Source: Granulicella pectinivorans | Lineage (GTDB): Bacteria; Acidobacteriota; Terriglobia; Terriglobales; Acidobacteriaceae | Direction: 5' to 3' | Assembly: GCF_900114625.1 (NCBI RefSeq) | Contig: NZ_FOZL01000001.1 | Span: 620,001 to 684,000 of the forward strand | Length of the DNA: 64,000 bases | Part shown: piece after piece, positions 52,409 to 60,526 of the stretch | How positions within the stretch are numbered: the first letter of the stretch is position 1 | Layout: every line of letters starts with the position of its first letter | Program-made: the position numbers and the translations under genes | Notes under the pieces: model-generated | Database searches by the model: none | The model's input: the letters and a program-made list of their open reading frames with translations, nothing else | What the model was told of the DNA's origin: nothing

Positions 52409-54814
52409 ATGCTGCAGCCCATGCGTTATGCCCTTCGCCAGCTCCGTCGCACTCCCGTCTTTACCCTCACGGTGCTTCTGACGCTTGCCCTCGGCATCGG
52501 CGTCAACGCAGCCATCTTCTCCGTCGTCGATACCGTCCTCCTCCGGCCCCTCGACTACCGCAACGCCGACCGCATCGTCGGCATTGAGTCCCGCTTCGTC
52601 GCGGAGAACCGCAGCATCCCGCGCATCGGCGGAGACGACTTCAAGGACCTGGCCGCACAGTCCAAACTCATCGAAGCCACGGCGTACTACCAGTCCAGCC
52701 AGGACGGCCTCCAGCTCAACGGTCACGCGGTCTACACCCGCATGGCCTACCCAAGTCCACTCTTCGGAACGGTCCTCGGCCTTACACCCGTCGAGGGCCG
52801 CCTTTTTTCAAACTCCGCAGAGGCAAAGAATGAGGTACTCATCAGCGCCGCCTTCGCCGAAGAAAACTTCGGCTCGGTCCACAACGCACTCAACAAACCC
52901 GTCCAGTACGACGGAGCCACCCGCACCATCGTCGGCATCCTCCCCACCGCCTTCACCTTCCCCAACCGCTCCTCCGTCTGGATCGGCCAGGACCCGAATC
53001 CCGAAGTCCCCAACCGCACCGCCTACAACCAGCGTGCGCTCGCCCGCATGAAGCCCGGCGTCACCATCGAGCAGGTCAACGCCGAGCTCGCCACGATCTC
53101 CGCCCAGCTCGCCGCAGCCTACCCCGAAGACAAGGGCAAGATCCTCACCGTCGTCCCCCTCCAGGAGCAGATCGTCGGCAGCGTCCGACCCGTCTTCCGA
53201 GCCATCATGGGTGCCGTCCTAGTTATTCTGCTCATCGTCTGCGCCAACATCGGGCACCTCCAGCTCGTTCGCGCCACCCGCCGCCAGCAGCAGGTCGCCC
53301 TCTGCACCGCCCTCGGCGCACGCCGCGGCCACCTCGCCATGCAGGCCCTTCTTCAAGCGGTGCTCCTCGCCATGGGCGGAGCCGCCCTCGGCCTCCTCCT
53401 CGGCATCCCTCTGCTGCGCCTCATCCTCCGCTTCGCGCCTCCGGGACTGCCTCGCCTCCTTGAAATCCGCCTGAACCCCGACGTCTTCGTCGTCTGCTTC
53501 GCCGTCGCGCTCCTCACCATGGCCATCACCGCCATCCTTCCGGTCTGGCGCTCCTGGCACGTCGATCCCTCCACCGCACTCAAGCAGGACAGCTCCCGCG
53601 GTCTCACCGGCGAGTCCCACACTCTGCGCACGGCCCTCATCGTCGGCGAAATCGCCCTCACCTTCGTCCTGTCGGTCGCATCCATCCTGCTCGTCCAGCA
53701 GATGATCGGCTTCTCCCACGCCGCCTTCGGCTTCGACCCCGACCGCCTCCTCCTCGTCGACACCCACGCTCCAGCCCGCTCCGCCGACGAGCGCATGACC
53801 AACTCCGCCGCACCCGTCCACCGCCTCGACGCACTCCTCCAGCGCGTCGGACAGGTCCCCGGCATCGACCACATCGCCGCCGTCGGAGGAGCCCCCATGG
53901 CCCAGGGAACCTCCTCGGTCGGCTACGCCATCCATGGCCGCACCTCCTTCACCCCCGGCGCCAAGCTGGCCAACGCCAACATCGTCCCCATTACGCCGGA
54001 CTACTTCACCACCATGCAGATCCCGCTCCTCTCCGGCCGAGCCCTCGCCTCCACAGACACCTTCACCAACCAGACCGTCGTCGTCATCTCGAAGTCCCTC
54101 GCCCAGCAGCAGTTCGCCAACGACAACCCCATCGGCCACGAGATCATGTGCGGCTACGACGCGCCCCTGCGCTGGTACACCATCGTCGGCGTCGTCGACG
54201 ACGTCCTCCAGGACTCGCCCGCCTCGAAGCCCGCCCCCACCTTCTACGTCCCCATCGCCCAGCACCCCGCCCGCGCCGCCGACGTCGCCATCGTCGCCCG
54301 CACTCACGGCGACCCCGCCCTCATGCAGCAGACCATCGACAAGGCGATCCGCGACATCGACCCATCCATCGCGACCACCGCATCCACCATGCGCCAGGAG
54401 ATGGGAGCATCTCTCCGCGCCCAGACCTTCATGACTGGCCTCTTCGCCAGCTTCGCCCTGCTCTCCATCGTCCTCGCCGCCGTTGGCATGTACGGTGTCA
54501 CCGCCTACACCGTGGCCCAGCGCAAGTTCGAGTTCGCCCTGCGCTTCGCCTTCGGAGCCGACCGGCGTCAGGTCTTCACCATGGTCCTCAGCTCCTCCGC
54601 CACCATGGCCGTCCTCGGCCTCGCCATCGGCGCCCTCCTCGCCGTCGGAATCACCCGCCTTCTGGGAAGCATCCTCACCGACGTCAAAATCCTCAACCCC
54701 GCCACCTGGCTCCTCGCCTCGGCGCTCATCGTCCTCATCACCCTGGCCGCGACCCTCATCCCAGCCCGCCGCGCCGCCGCGACGAGCCCGATGGAAGCCC
54801 TCCGGTCCGAATAG
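52409..54814 (+). CDS. Orphan ABC-type permease, acidobacterial duplicated (ADOP) type
   Basis: An 801-residue MacB/FtsX-like membrane protein with the domain pair duplicated. It begins 'YALRQLRRTPVFTLTVLLTL' with the first helix ('ALGIGVNAAIFSVVDTVLLR'), then a MacB periplasmic core, a three-helix FtsX unit around residues 270-400, a second linker/core ('LVDTHAPARSADERMTNSA') and a second FtsX unit ending 'LIPARRAAATSPMEALRSE'. No ATP-binding subunit is adjacent, which fits the ADOP group described from Acidobacteria, whose function is unsettled. The start at 52409 is supported by 'RTPVF' spacing; a second ATG lies four codons in. Confidence 0.85.
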   Translation: MLQPMRYALRQLRRTPVFTLTVLLTLALGIGVNAAIFSVVDTVLLRPLDYRNADRIVGIESRFVAENRSIPRIGGDDFKDLAAQSKLIEATAYYQSSQDGLQLNGHAVYTRMAYPSPLFGTVLGLTPVEGRLFSNSAEAKNEVLISAAFAEENFGSVHNALNKPVQYDGATRTIVGILPTAFTFPNRSSVWIGQDPNPEVPNRTAYNQRALARMKPGVTIEQVNAELATISAQLAAAYPEDKGKILTVVPLQEQIVGSVRPVFRAIMGAVLVILLIVCANIGHLQLVRATRRQQQVALCTALGARRGHLAMQALLQAVLLAMGGAALGLLLGIPLLRLILRFAPPGLPRLLEIRLNPDVFVVCFAVALLTMAITAILPVWRSWHVDPSTALKQDSSRGLTGESHTLRTALIVGEIALTFVLSVASILLVQQMIGFSHAAFGFDPDRLLLVDTHAPARSADERMTNSAAPVHRLDALLQRVGQVPGIDHIAAVGGAPMAQGTSSVGYAIHGRTSFTPGAKLANANIVPITPDYFTTMQIPLLSGRALASTDTFTNQTVVVISKSLAQQQFANDNPIGHEIMCGYDAPLRWYTIVGVVDDVLQDSPASKPAPTFYVPIAQHPARAADVAIVARTHGDPALMQQTIDKAIRDIDPSIATTASTMRQEMGASLRAQTFMTGLFASFALLSIVLAAVGMYGVTAYTVAQRKFEFALRFAFGADRRQVFTMVLSSSATMAVLGLAIGALLAVGITRLLGSILTDVKILNPATWLLASALIVLITLAATLIPARRAAATSPMEALRSE

Positions 54815-54830
54815 AATCAGGGGAGTTAAA

Positions 54831-54867
54831 AAAAGGAACCGGTTACCCCTCACAAGGTAACCGGTTC
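54831..54867. terminator. Bidirectional terminator between permease and ddl genes
   Basis: GAACCGGTTACC (54836-54847) and GGTAACCGGTTC (54856-54867) form a perfect 12-bp stem with an 8-nt loop. A run of seven A lies just 5' on the plus strand, giving a U-tract for the minus-strand ddl transcript. The permease transcript gets only TT after the stem. Confidence 0.8.
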
Positions 54868-54978
54868 TTCGTTAAGTTCACCCCATCGAAACAGCGCGGT
54901 GACGATCAGGAAGTGTGCGGGATTCTGGCCACACTTTCCATACATTTCTCCACGTTTTACCATGCAAAATCAGCACGT

Positions 54979-56085
54979 TCATCGCGTGAAAGTGGTCTGG
55001 ATCTTCTCCTCGCGGCGCTCCATGGCGAGCTCAATCAGACGGTCGATCAGCTTCTTGTAAGGCAGGCCCGAAGCCGCCCAGAGCTTTGGATACATAGAGA
55101 TAGACGTGAACCCGGGCATCGTGTTGATCTCATTCAGATAGATTTGCGGATTCTTCCCCGGCGTCATCAGGAAGTCCACGCGTGCCAGCCCCGAACAATC
55201 GCAGGCCCGAAACGCCTTGATCGCCATCGCCCGTATCTGCTTGGATTGAGAGGCACTTATCTCCGCCGGAATGATCGGAATCGAAGGATCGTCCGGCGAA
55301 TCCGCATACTTGCTCTCATAGTCGTAAAACTCTTTGTTTGGAACGATTTCCCCGACTACAGAGGCTTCTGGATCGTCATTTCCGAGCACCGCCACCTCCA
55401 GCTCGCGCGGCTTCACGCCGGGCCCGCCGACACCTTGCTCAATCACCAGCTTGCGATCGAAGGACGCGGCTAAGTCCATTGCCTGCTTCAGTTCCGAGCG
55501 GTCATGCACCTTCGAAATCCCCACGCTCGAACCCAGATTCGCCGGCTTCACAAACAGCGGATATTGAAGTGTTTTTTCAATGGTCCGCTGGCATTTCTTC
55601 GGGTCGGCCTTCCACTCCGAGCGCAGCAGCGTGACGTGCGGCGTCTGCGGTAAGCCGCTGAAAGCAAAGAGCTTTTTCATCACATCCTTGTCCATCCCGG
55701 CCGCCGAGCCAAGCACACCCGACCCCACGTAGGGGATGTCCGCGAGCTCTAAAAGCCCCTGAATCGTGCCGTCTTCTCCGAACGTGCCATGCAGGACCGG
55801 GAAGACGAGATCGATGGTCTGGGCGAGCGAAGAAGGCTCCATCTCGGCTCCGGCGGAGAGCGTCAAAGCCGTTGATTGCGATAGACTTAGAAGCGCCTGC
55901 GAGGTCTCCGCACCAAGCCAGCGGCCCTCCTGGGTGATGCCTAGGGGGACGATTTCGTATTTGCGGCGGTCGATTGCCTTGAGGATGGAGGCTCCGGAGC
56001 GCAGGGAGACCTCGTGTTCGCCGGAGCGGCCGCCAAAGAGTATGCCAATTCTTAGTCTTTTCTTCACTTTTCCAGTATCCGCCAT
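54979..56085 (-). CDS. ddl: D-alanine--D-alanine ligase
   Basis: A 368-residue ATP-grasp ligase joining two D-alanines for peptidoglycan precursor synthesis. Signatures are '[20 protein letters not shown]', '[20 protein letters not shown]', '[19 protein letters not shown]' and the C-terminal '[20 protein letters not shown]'. The length and gaps match the DdlA subgroup. It is monocistronic, outside any cell-wall cluster. The Shine-Dalgarno before the ATG is weak (CGGA). Van-type D-Ala-D-Lac ligases share the fold, but the absence of vanH/vanX neighbours favours the housekeeping enzyme. Confidence 0.93.
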   Translation of the reverse strand: MADTGKVKKRLRIGILFGGRSGEHEVSLRSGASILKAIDRRKYEIVPLGITQEGRWLGAETSQALLSLSQSTALTLSAGAEMEPSSLAQTIDLVFPVLHGTFGEDGTIQGLLELADIPYVGSGVLGSAAGMDKDVMKKLFAFSGLPQTPHVTLLRSEWKADPKKCQRTIEKTLQYPLFVKPANLGSSVGISKVHDRSELKQAMDLAASFDRKLVIEQGVGGPGVKPRELEVAVLGNDDPEASVVGEIVPNKEFYDYESKYADSPDDPSIPIIPAEISASQSKQIRAMAIKAFRACDCSGLARVDFLMTPGKNPQIYLNEINTMPGFTSISMYPKLWAASGLPYKKLIDRLIELAMERREEKIQTTFTR

Positions 56086-56532
56086 TCCGATGGGGAGGGG
56101 AGCGGTGGAACCATCGTGATCATCATGGGGTTTGTGGTGGATTTCGGACTTTTATGGGGTTCGACGCGTTTTTGCCGGGTTCTTACCAGCGATTTTCGGG
56201 AGCGTAGAACGTGGGAAAACGCATGGAAAATGTGGACAGGCTGTGGTGAATGGGATGGATTTTGTTGCCGATGAAGCAAGACGCATTTTGTTTTCCATTT
56301 GGGAACAAGAGCCCGCTGGAATCAAACTTTGGTCACCCACGCGAGACCATCCGAGATAATATCTTATCCAGCCAGGGTGGGGCTTCAAACCTCACCTGAG
56401 GTCAACGTGGGGACTACACCCGCGAGCTTCTTCCTGTTTTGCCTTCGCCTTTCTCTCCCCAGATCAAGCCACCTCTCCCTCGTCGCTGCGCGTGGTGGAG
56501 CGTATTTTTTGTGCTGCAAAAGGGATCCTCTC
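56086..56532. other. 447-bp region between divergent ddl and diguanylate cyclase genes
   Basis: No coding similarity was seen. The stretch is less GC-rich than its surroundings and should hold both promoters. A GATAAT hexamer (56355-56360) is a possible -10 for the cyclase gene, but the nearest -35-like sequence (TTGGTC, 56329) is 20 nt away, too far for confidence. The cyclase frame is open from 56299, so part of this region could be coding if an upstream start is used. Confidence 0.35.
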
Positions 56533-57879
56533 GTGAATCGCGTCGTTCTTGCCAATACGTTCGCTTTGATGACCTTTATCGGGTCGTTCTGGCCCCTGGC
56601 CAGGCGTGCGGGTCCGCATGCGCGGGTGTGGCTGCTGGGATGGACGTTTCTCCTGCTGCGGAACCTGGCGCTGCTGTTCAGCGACGACTATCCGCCGCAC
56701 AACAAGCTGGCGCATCTGGCCGCTCTGTGGTGCATGGAGCTGTGCGCGCTGTGCTTTATCCGGGCTGCGGGCAATGCTCCGCTTTCGACGCGTGGGTTTC
56801 TGTTTCTGATCGAGCTGGGGCTTCCGGTTCTTTCGCAGGCGGCGCTGTTCGTGTTTTCGGTGTCTTCGTACGGGGTGCGGGCGGGGGCGGCGCTGCTTTG
56901 TTTCGTTCCGCTCGTCCACATGCTGGTGCGGCCGCTGCACAGGACGCAGACGTATGTGGTGCTGTCGGGGGGCTTCGCGGTGCTGGGTGTGTTCAGTTTC
57001 TCGGCGGCGCGTCTGAATGCGGAGGCTGTGCTGACCGCCACGCTGTGTGCCGTGTTCGTGTCGGCGGCGTATCTGTACTATGCGGGCGCGCTGCGCGTGA
57101 CGCGCGGGGTGCCGGTTGCGGCGGCGGGCTTTGTGGGGTGGGGTCTTTCCTATCCGCTGGCGTGGGGGCTGGCGCATCTGCAGACGCCGATCGTGGTGGA
57201 TCCGATCCTGCTTTCGCTGCCGCAGTACTGCGTGGCGTACGGGATGATTCTGACGCTTCTGGAAGAGCATGTGGGCAGGACGGAGAGGCTGGCACTGGCC
57301 GATCCTTTGACCGGGCTGGCGAATACGCGGCACTTTGAAGACCGTTTTGCGCGGGCGCTGGCGAATACGAGTCTGCATGGGAATCCGCTGGCTTGCCTGG
57401 TGATCGATGTGGACAACTTCAAGACGGTGAACGATACGCTGGGTCATCCGGTGGGGGATGAGTTGTTGAAGGCGCTGTCGGTGCGGCTGGCGTGGCATAT
57501 CGGGCCGCGGGATACGCTGGCGCGTACGGGTGGCGATGAGTTCACGGCGATTCTGGTGGGAGAGCATGACGAGCATCATCTGCGGTTTATCGCGCAGGCG
57601 ATGATGTCGGCGGCTTCGGTGCCGCTGTCCGTGCATGGGCATGCGGTTCCGGTGACGCTGTCGATCGGGATTGCGGTGGCTACTCCGGAGACGCTGAATC
57701 TAGCGGCGCTGCGCAAGGCGGCGGACGATGCGATGTACCAGGCGAAGCGGCGGGGTGGCGGGCGGCTGGCGGTGCATGGGGAGACGGCTCCCACGGTGCC
57801 TGTACCTTCGATCCCGTTTCCGATGCTGGATGGAGATGCTTTTCTGGAGCAGGGGTATGCGGGTGAGGCTTTGCGGTAG
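56533..57879 (+). CDS. Membrane diguanylate cyclase (GGDEF)
   Basis: A 448-residue inner-membrane protein. Eight or so hydrophobic helices (residues about 1-240) precede a GGDEF domain starting 'RLALADPLTGLANTRHFEDR', with 'LVIDVDNFKTVNDTLGHPVG' and an intact 'RTGGDEFTAIL' active site. It should make c-di-GMP from two GTP. The inhibitory RxxD site is not present at its usual place (G-P-R-D there). The GTG at 56533 is preferred because AAGGGA lies upstream and helix 1 follows. Codon choice differs from neighbours: mostly G-ending (CTG, GCG, GTG) instead of C-ending, which may mark different ancestry. Confidence 0.85.
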   Translation: MNRVVLANTFALMTFIGSFWPLARRAGPHARVWLLGWTFLLLRNLALLFSDDYPPHNKLAHLAALWCMELCALCFIRAAGNAPLSTRGFLFLIELGLPVLSQAALFVFSVSSYGVRAGAALLCFVPLVHMLVRPLHRTQTYVVLSGGFAVLGVFSFSAARLNAEAVLTATLCAVFVSAAYLYYAGALRVTRGVPVAAAGFVGWGLSYPLAWGLAHLQTPIVVDPILLSLPQYCVAYGMILTLLEEHVGRTERLALADPLTGLANTRHFEDRFARALANTSLHGNPLACLVIDVDNFKTVNDTLGHPVGDELLKALSVRLAWHIGPRDTLARTGGDEFTAILVGEHDEHHLRFIAQAMMSAASVPLSVHGHAVPVTLSIGIAVATPETLNLAALRKAADDAMYQAKRRGGGRLAVHGETAPTVPVPSIPFPMLDGDAFLEQGYAGEALR

Positions 57880-57985
57880 GTGGGTGGAAAGTAAGGCGTA
57901 ACCAGGATTCGATGGATGAAAGACGGATAAGAACAGGCAACGGCTTTTTGGTCTTTTCACTTGCTTTAGTGAGAGTGACGAATTC

Positions 57986-58046
57986 CGAGAGCTTTTGTCT
58001 CGTTAGTTGTGGTGACGAGAACGGCGTTTATCGGGAGTAATGCTGA
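57986..58046. repeat. Cassette-boundary hairpin site 1
   Basis: TCTCGTTA (57998-58005) pairs with TGACGAGA (58013-58020), followed by ACGGCGTTTAT (58021-58031) and GGGAGTAATGC. The right arm is shared with sites 2-4. It ends exactly where the PLD gene stops (58047). Confidence 0.6.
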
Positions 58047-59030
58047 CTACCGGATTTCCGAAAAGTGTTTTTTCAATCCTTTACGTAAACTGTCATATTT
58101 CGCAGCACTAATATCAAAAAATGTAGCGTTTGGGCTGTTCCATCGGAAAGGGCGATCACCGTTCCACGCCAGCCATTCCGTTGGTATTCTCCACTCACGT
58201 TTTCCCTCAGCCACGACTCTGTTGCGAGCACCTGATTCGAACTTTTCGACCGGGCCCTTCGCTCTTCCAACACCAACGATGCCTTTCCGCTTCGCATACA
58301 TATAGATCGTGTCTCCCGCTTCAACACGATTCATGTGTGTCGGATAATTGAACTTTTCCCACGCGGTGGCGTAGCCCCGATCATGCATGCTCTTCTCATC
58401 GTTGAGTGAGCTTTTCCGGTTTGTGTTGCACACGAAGACCCGACCAGTTCCTTCCAAAAAGTGCTCCAAGTTTTTAGTCTTTCGCGTAGAAAGTTTCGGC
58501 CGCTTATTGTTGGCTTTCTCTAGGCTCGAAAACTGATTACGTTCTTCTTCAGTTTCTTTCAGCCAAACTGCTGCCAGTTCAGAATCCAACTCCTCTGCTA
58601 TGTTCCACAACATGTCGAACCAAGTGACTAGTTCCGTTATGTCAACCCCGGACAAGCGAACGCCTACCTCTAAATTTTCGTTTAGGGCCTTATTGGTAAG
58701 ATTTGCGGAAGTAACGACAGCATCCTCAAGACCGAATATGTATACCTTGGCGTGCAGTTTGGGCTCTTCAATGAGATAACGGCACAGCACACCGGCATTG
58801 ATCAACTCAATCAGGGACTCCGGTCTCGTTGCTCCAGAAACGATGTCTCGCCTTGATATGTGAGTTAGCAGGCGCAGATCCCGCCCCTTCAAGCCTGACA
58901 GGAGCGCAGTATCGGTGACATACGCGCTCGCTATGCGTACCGGACCATCGACTTTTTCTATTGCCCGACGAAGGGTAGCCCGGTGTTGCCGGTCCCGACC
59001 GCCTGGGATCTCAATCAAAACGGTAGCCAT
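58047..59030 (-). CDS. PLD-family nuclease fused to an EVE/PUA-like domain
   Basis: A 327-residue protein. Residues about 1-150 form a phospholipase-D-like domain with a single catalytic set: His93 and Lys95 in 'KLHAKVYIFG', Asn110 in 'VTSANLTNKAL' and Glu121 in 'NENLEVGVRL', the pattern of PLD-type nucleases (the HKD aspartate position is Gly). After a charged linker, residues about 190-320 look like an EVE/PUA-type fold ('VFVCNTNRKS', 'VEAGDTIYMYAKRKGIVGVG'), a class that reads modified bases. GGAG lies 4 nt before the ATG at 59030. Base composition is clearly lower in GC than the flanks, and hairpin sites border it. A modified-DNA-targeting defence nuclease is plausible but inferred. Confidence 0.65.
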   Translation of the reverse strand: MATVLIEIPGGRDRQHRATLRRAIEKVDGPVRIASAYVTDTALLSGLKGRDLRLLTHISRRDIVSGATRPESLIELINAGVLCRYLIEEPKLHAKVYIFGLEDAVVTSANLTNKALNENLEVGVRLSGVDITELVTWFDMLWNIAEELDSELAAVWLKETEEERNQFSSLEKANNKRPKLSTRKTKNLEHFLEGTGRVFVCNTNRKSSLNDEKSMHDRGYATAWEKFNYPTHMNRVEAGDTIYMYAKRKGIVGVGRAKGPVEKFESGARNRVVAEGKREWRIPTEWLAWNGDRPFRWNSPNATFFDISAAKYDSLRKGLKKHFSEIR

Positions 59031-59075
59031 GTCTCTCCGTGGAACCATTATCGACTAAGCGCATAGATTACTCCG

Positions 59076-59130
59076 CATAAGTCGGCTTGTCGGAATGGAT
59101 CGAGCTCGTGGCGAGAACGGCGTTTCTCGG
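59076..59130. repeat. Cassette-boundary hairpin site 2
   Basis: Left arm CATAAGTCGGCTTGTCGG (59076-59092) and right arm GGCGAGAACGGCGTTTCTCGG (59110-59130, copy of site 1's right arm with one change) face each other as an imperfect palindrome between the PLD gene and the 210-residue gene. Confidence 0.6.
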
Positions 59131-59147
59131 CACCGATCCGGACACAT

Positions 59148-59780
59148 TTACCGCCTACGGGGCAGACGCATGGGATTGTGGCCGCGCCAATGGTAACGCG
59201 GAAATTTCAGTGCATAGTTGGTGATTGCGGCGGTGGCAAACGCCCTGAACTTCTCATCATTCCAAAGCGCCACGATCTTCCCGCGAGGCTCGCGACCCAC
59301 TTGCGTATCCTTCTGATAAATCCAGCCCCGATAAGCGTCCAACTTGCTCGGTCGCCCAGAGATACGGTGTCCGTGGGGGATAGATGGGAAAAAGTCATCA
59401 TCGCCCTTGTGAAAGAGCCAATTCGATAGACCAATATTCTTAGCGGTGAAATGAAGAACTGTCGTATCGTCGTCCCGTGGCGAAGGATCCTGAGTGCCTG
59501 ACGACGAAGCACCGTCAACGTCCGTTTGCTCCCGCTCACCAAACGGCCATTCCTCTTCGGGCTCAAACTTTTGCCAACCAAGAAGTCGGCGCACCGTATC
59601 AGCCTGGAGTGAATCTGATTCAGCGTTCTCTCTGACGAACTGCAATCGAAGAAGATACTGATCCCAAGACAGCACGCCAAGGCTCAACGCGAGCAGACTC
59701 GACGCCATATACATATCCGTAGCGGCGGAGGTGAGGCGGGTTGGCTGTTCGACTGGCGACACGAACCCAGTGTATTTCAA
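59148..59780 (-). CDS. Unknown 210-residue protein in the cassette-like array
   Basis: Not recognised. The frame opens with a TTG at 59780 without a Shine-Dalgarno; ATG 59714 is an alternative that would drop 22 residues. The N-terminal half has a mildly hydrophobic helix ('YMASSLLALSLGVLSWDQYL') and an acidic linker (EPEEEW to PRDDD). The C-terminal half holds 'FTAKNIGLSNWLFHKGDDDF', 'PHGHRISGRPSKLDAYRGWI' and a basic end 'HNPMRLPRRR'. Lower GC than its surroundings and bordered on both sides by the hairpin sites. It could be a truncated piece of a longer protein, because an in-frame stop lies six codons before the TTG. Confidence 0.5.
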   Translation of the reverse strand: MKYTGFVSPVEQPTRLTSAATDMYMASSLLALSLGVLSWDQYLLRLQFVRENAESDSLQADTVRRLLGWQKFEPEEEWPFGEREQTDVDGASSSGTQDPSPRDDDTTVLHFTAKNIGLSNWLFHKGDDDFFPSIPHGHRISGRPSKLDAYRGWIYQKDTQVGREPRGKIVALWNDEKFRAFATAAITNYALKFPRYHWRGHNPMRLPRRR

Positions 59781-59833
59781 TGGATCGTAGATGCATCATG
59801 TCCCAGTTACGTTTTGGGATCGCATCGGTATCG

Positions 59834-59919
59834 GGAAGTCGGCTTGTCGTCGGTAAGCTCTCGCTCTTGGGCAGCCGAGCCAAGTTCCTCCAATAGCGTT
59901 TATGAGGACTAATGCCCGC
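59834..59919. repeat. Cassette-boundary hairpin site 3
   Basis: Left arm AAGTCGGCTTGTCG (59836-59849) matches sites 2 and 4, and right part GCGTTTAT (59897-59904) with GAGGACTAATGC matches site 1. Longer internal spacing than the other sites. Lies between the unknown gene and the DUF4826 gene. Confidence 0.55.
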
Positions 59920-59943
59920 TAACGCCTCAGCGATAATCCAACT

Positions 59944-60411
59944 ATGGATACTGTGGACTGGGATGACCCAGGTGTTGAGGAGCAGTGGTGCAATCAACGC
60001 CGTGAAGAAACGACCGTGTATCTGCACAAAGAAGGTCTCGTGCATGGTGAAATCGGCTCATGGCCTGCATGGCATGTTGCACCCTATATCTCTATCTGGG
60101 CCGTCGAAAGCTTGAAAACGCCCGGAGCTGTTGGGTGGTGGGTTATCTCCGGAGATCTTCCAACGGACTACATCTCAGCCTCGTCGGCGAAGCATCCGAG
60201 GCAAGCGCTTCGAGCGTTTGCAGAAACTTGGGAAGATGTCGCATCTCATATGCGGGACGGGACACCCCACCCTTCGATAAGCATCGGTCCTCCTGAGATG
60301 AGTTCGGAACTGCTGCCCAACTTAGAAAAGCGCTCCGAGATTCTTCGTCGATTCGCTGACGACGATGCTATGTGGGACAACGACGGTCGCTTTATAGATC
60401 AGTCCTCATAA
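59944..60411 (+). CDS. DUF4826-like protein
   Basis: A 155-residue protein recognised as DUF4826-like from 'QWCNQRREETTVYL', 'GSWPAWHVAPYISIWAVES' and 'GWWVISGDLPTDYISASSAK', with 'HPRQALRAFAETWEDVASHM' after. The family has no established function; members are small soluble proteins often found in accessory DNA. The ATG at 59944 lacks a Shine-Dalgarno. Its TAA lies inside hairpin site 4 (CATAAGTCGG), the way integron cassette genes often end in their recombination site. It runs opposite to the other two genes of the array. Confidence 0.65.
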   Translation: MDTVDWDDPGVEEQWCNQRREETTVYLHKEGLVHGEIGSWPAWHVAPYISIWAVESLKTPGAVGWWVISGDLPTDYISASSAKHPRQALRAFAETWEDVASHMRDGTPHPSISIGPPEMSSELLPNLEKRSEILRRFADDDAMWDNDGRFIDQSS

Positions 60412-60459
60412 GTCGGCTTCTCGTCAGCAATGCAAAACTGACGAGAAGCGTGTTTATTG
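60407..60459. repeat. Cassette-boundary hairpin site 4
   Basis: GCTTCTCGTCAG (60416-60427) and CTGACGAGAAGC (60438-60449) form a perfect 12-bp stem with a 10-nt loop. CATAAGTCG on the left and GTGTTTATTG on the right extend it imperfectly. The left arm equals sites 2 and 3, and the right end (GTTTAT) equals sites 1 and 3. Confidence 0.65.
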
Positions 60460-60526
60460 TGACGTCGACGCGGCGTTGCAACTTCGCGTGGATGTCTTCT
60501 TCGTCGGTGCATTTCTGGAATAGCCG

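Noticed and set aside
54979..56085. Van-type D-Ala-D-Lac resistance ligase
   Set aside because: No vanH or vanX neighbour, and the sequence fits ordinary D-Ala-D-Ala ligase.
59620..60045. A 141-codon minus-strand frame overlapping the 5' end of the 210-residue gene
   Set aside because: It overlaps the better 59148-59780 frame out of phase and opposes the DUF4826-like gene. I considered a frameshifted longer gene, but the translation shows no coherent domain.
57986..60459. Standard class integron attC sites
   Set aside because: The sites fold and repeat like attC, but the ends do not match RYYYAAC / GTTRRRY and no IntI-like gene is present, so they are reported as attC-like boundaries only.
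57986..60459. CRISPR array
   Set aside because: The repeats are four, divergent, hundreds of bases apart and separated by genes, not short regular spacers.
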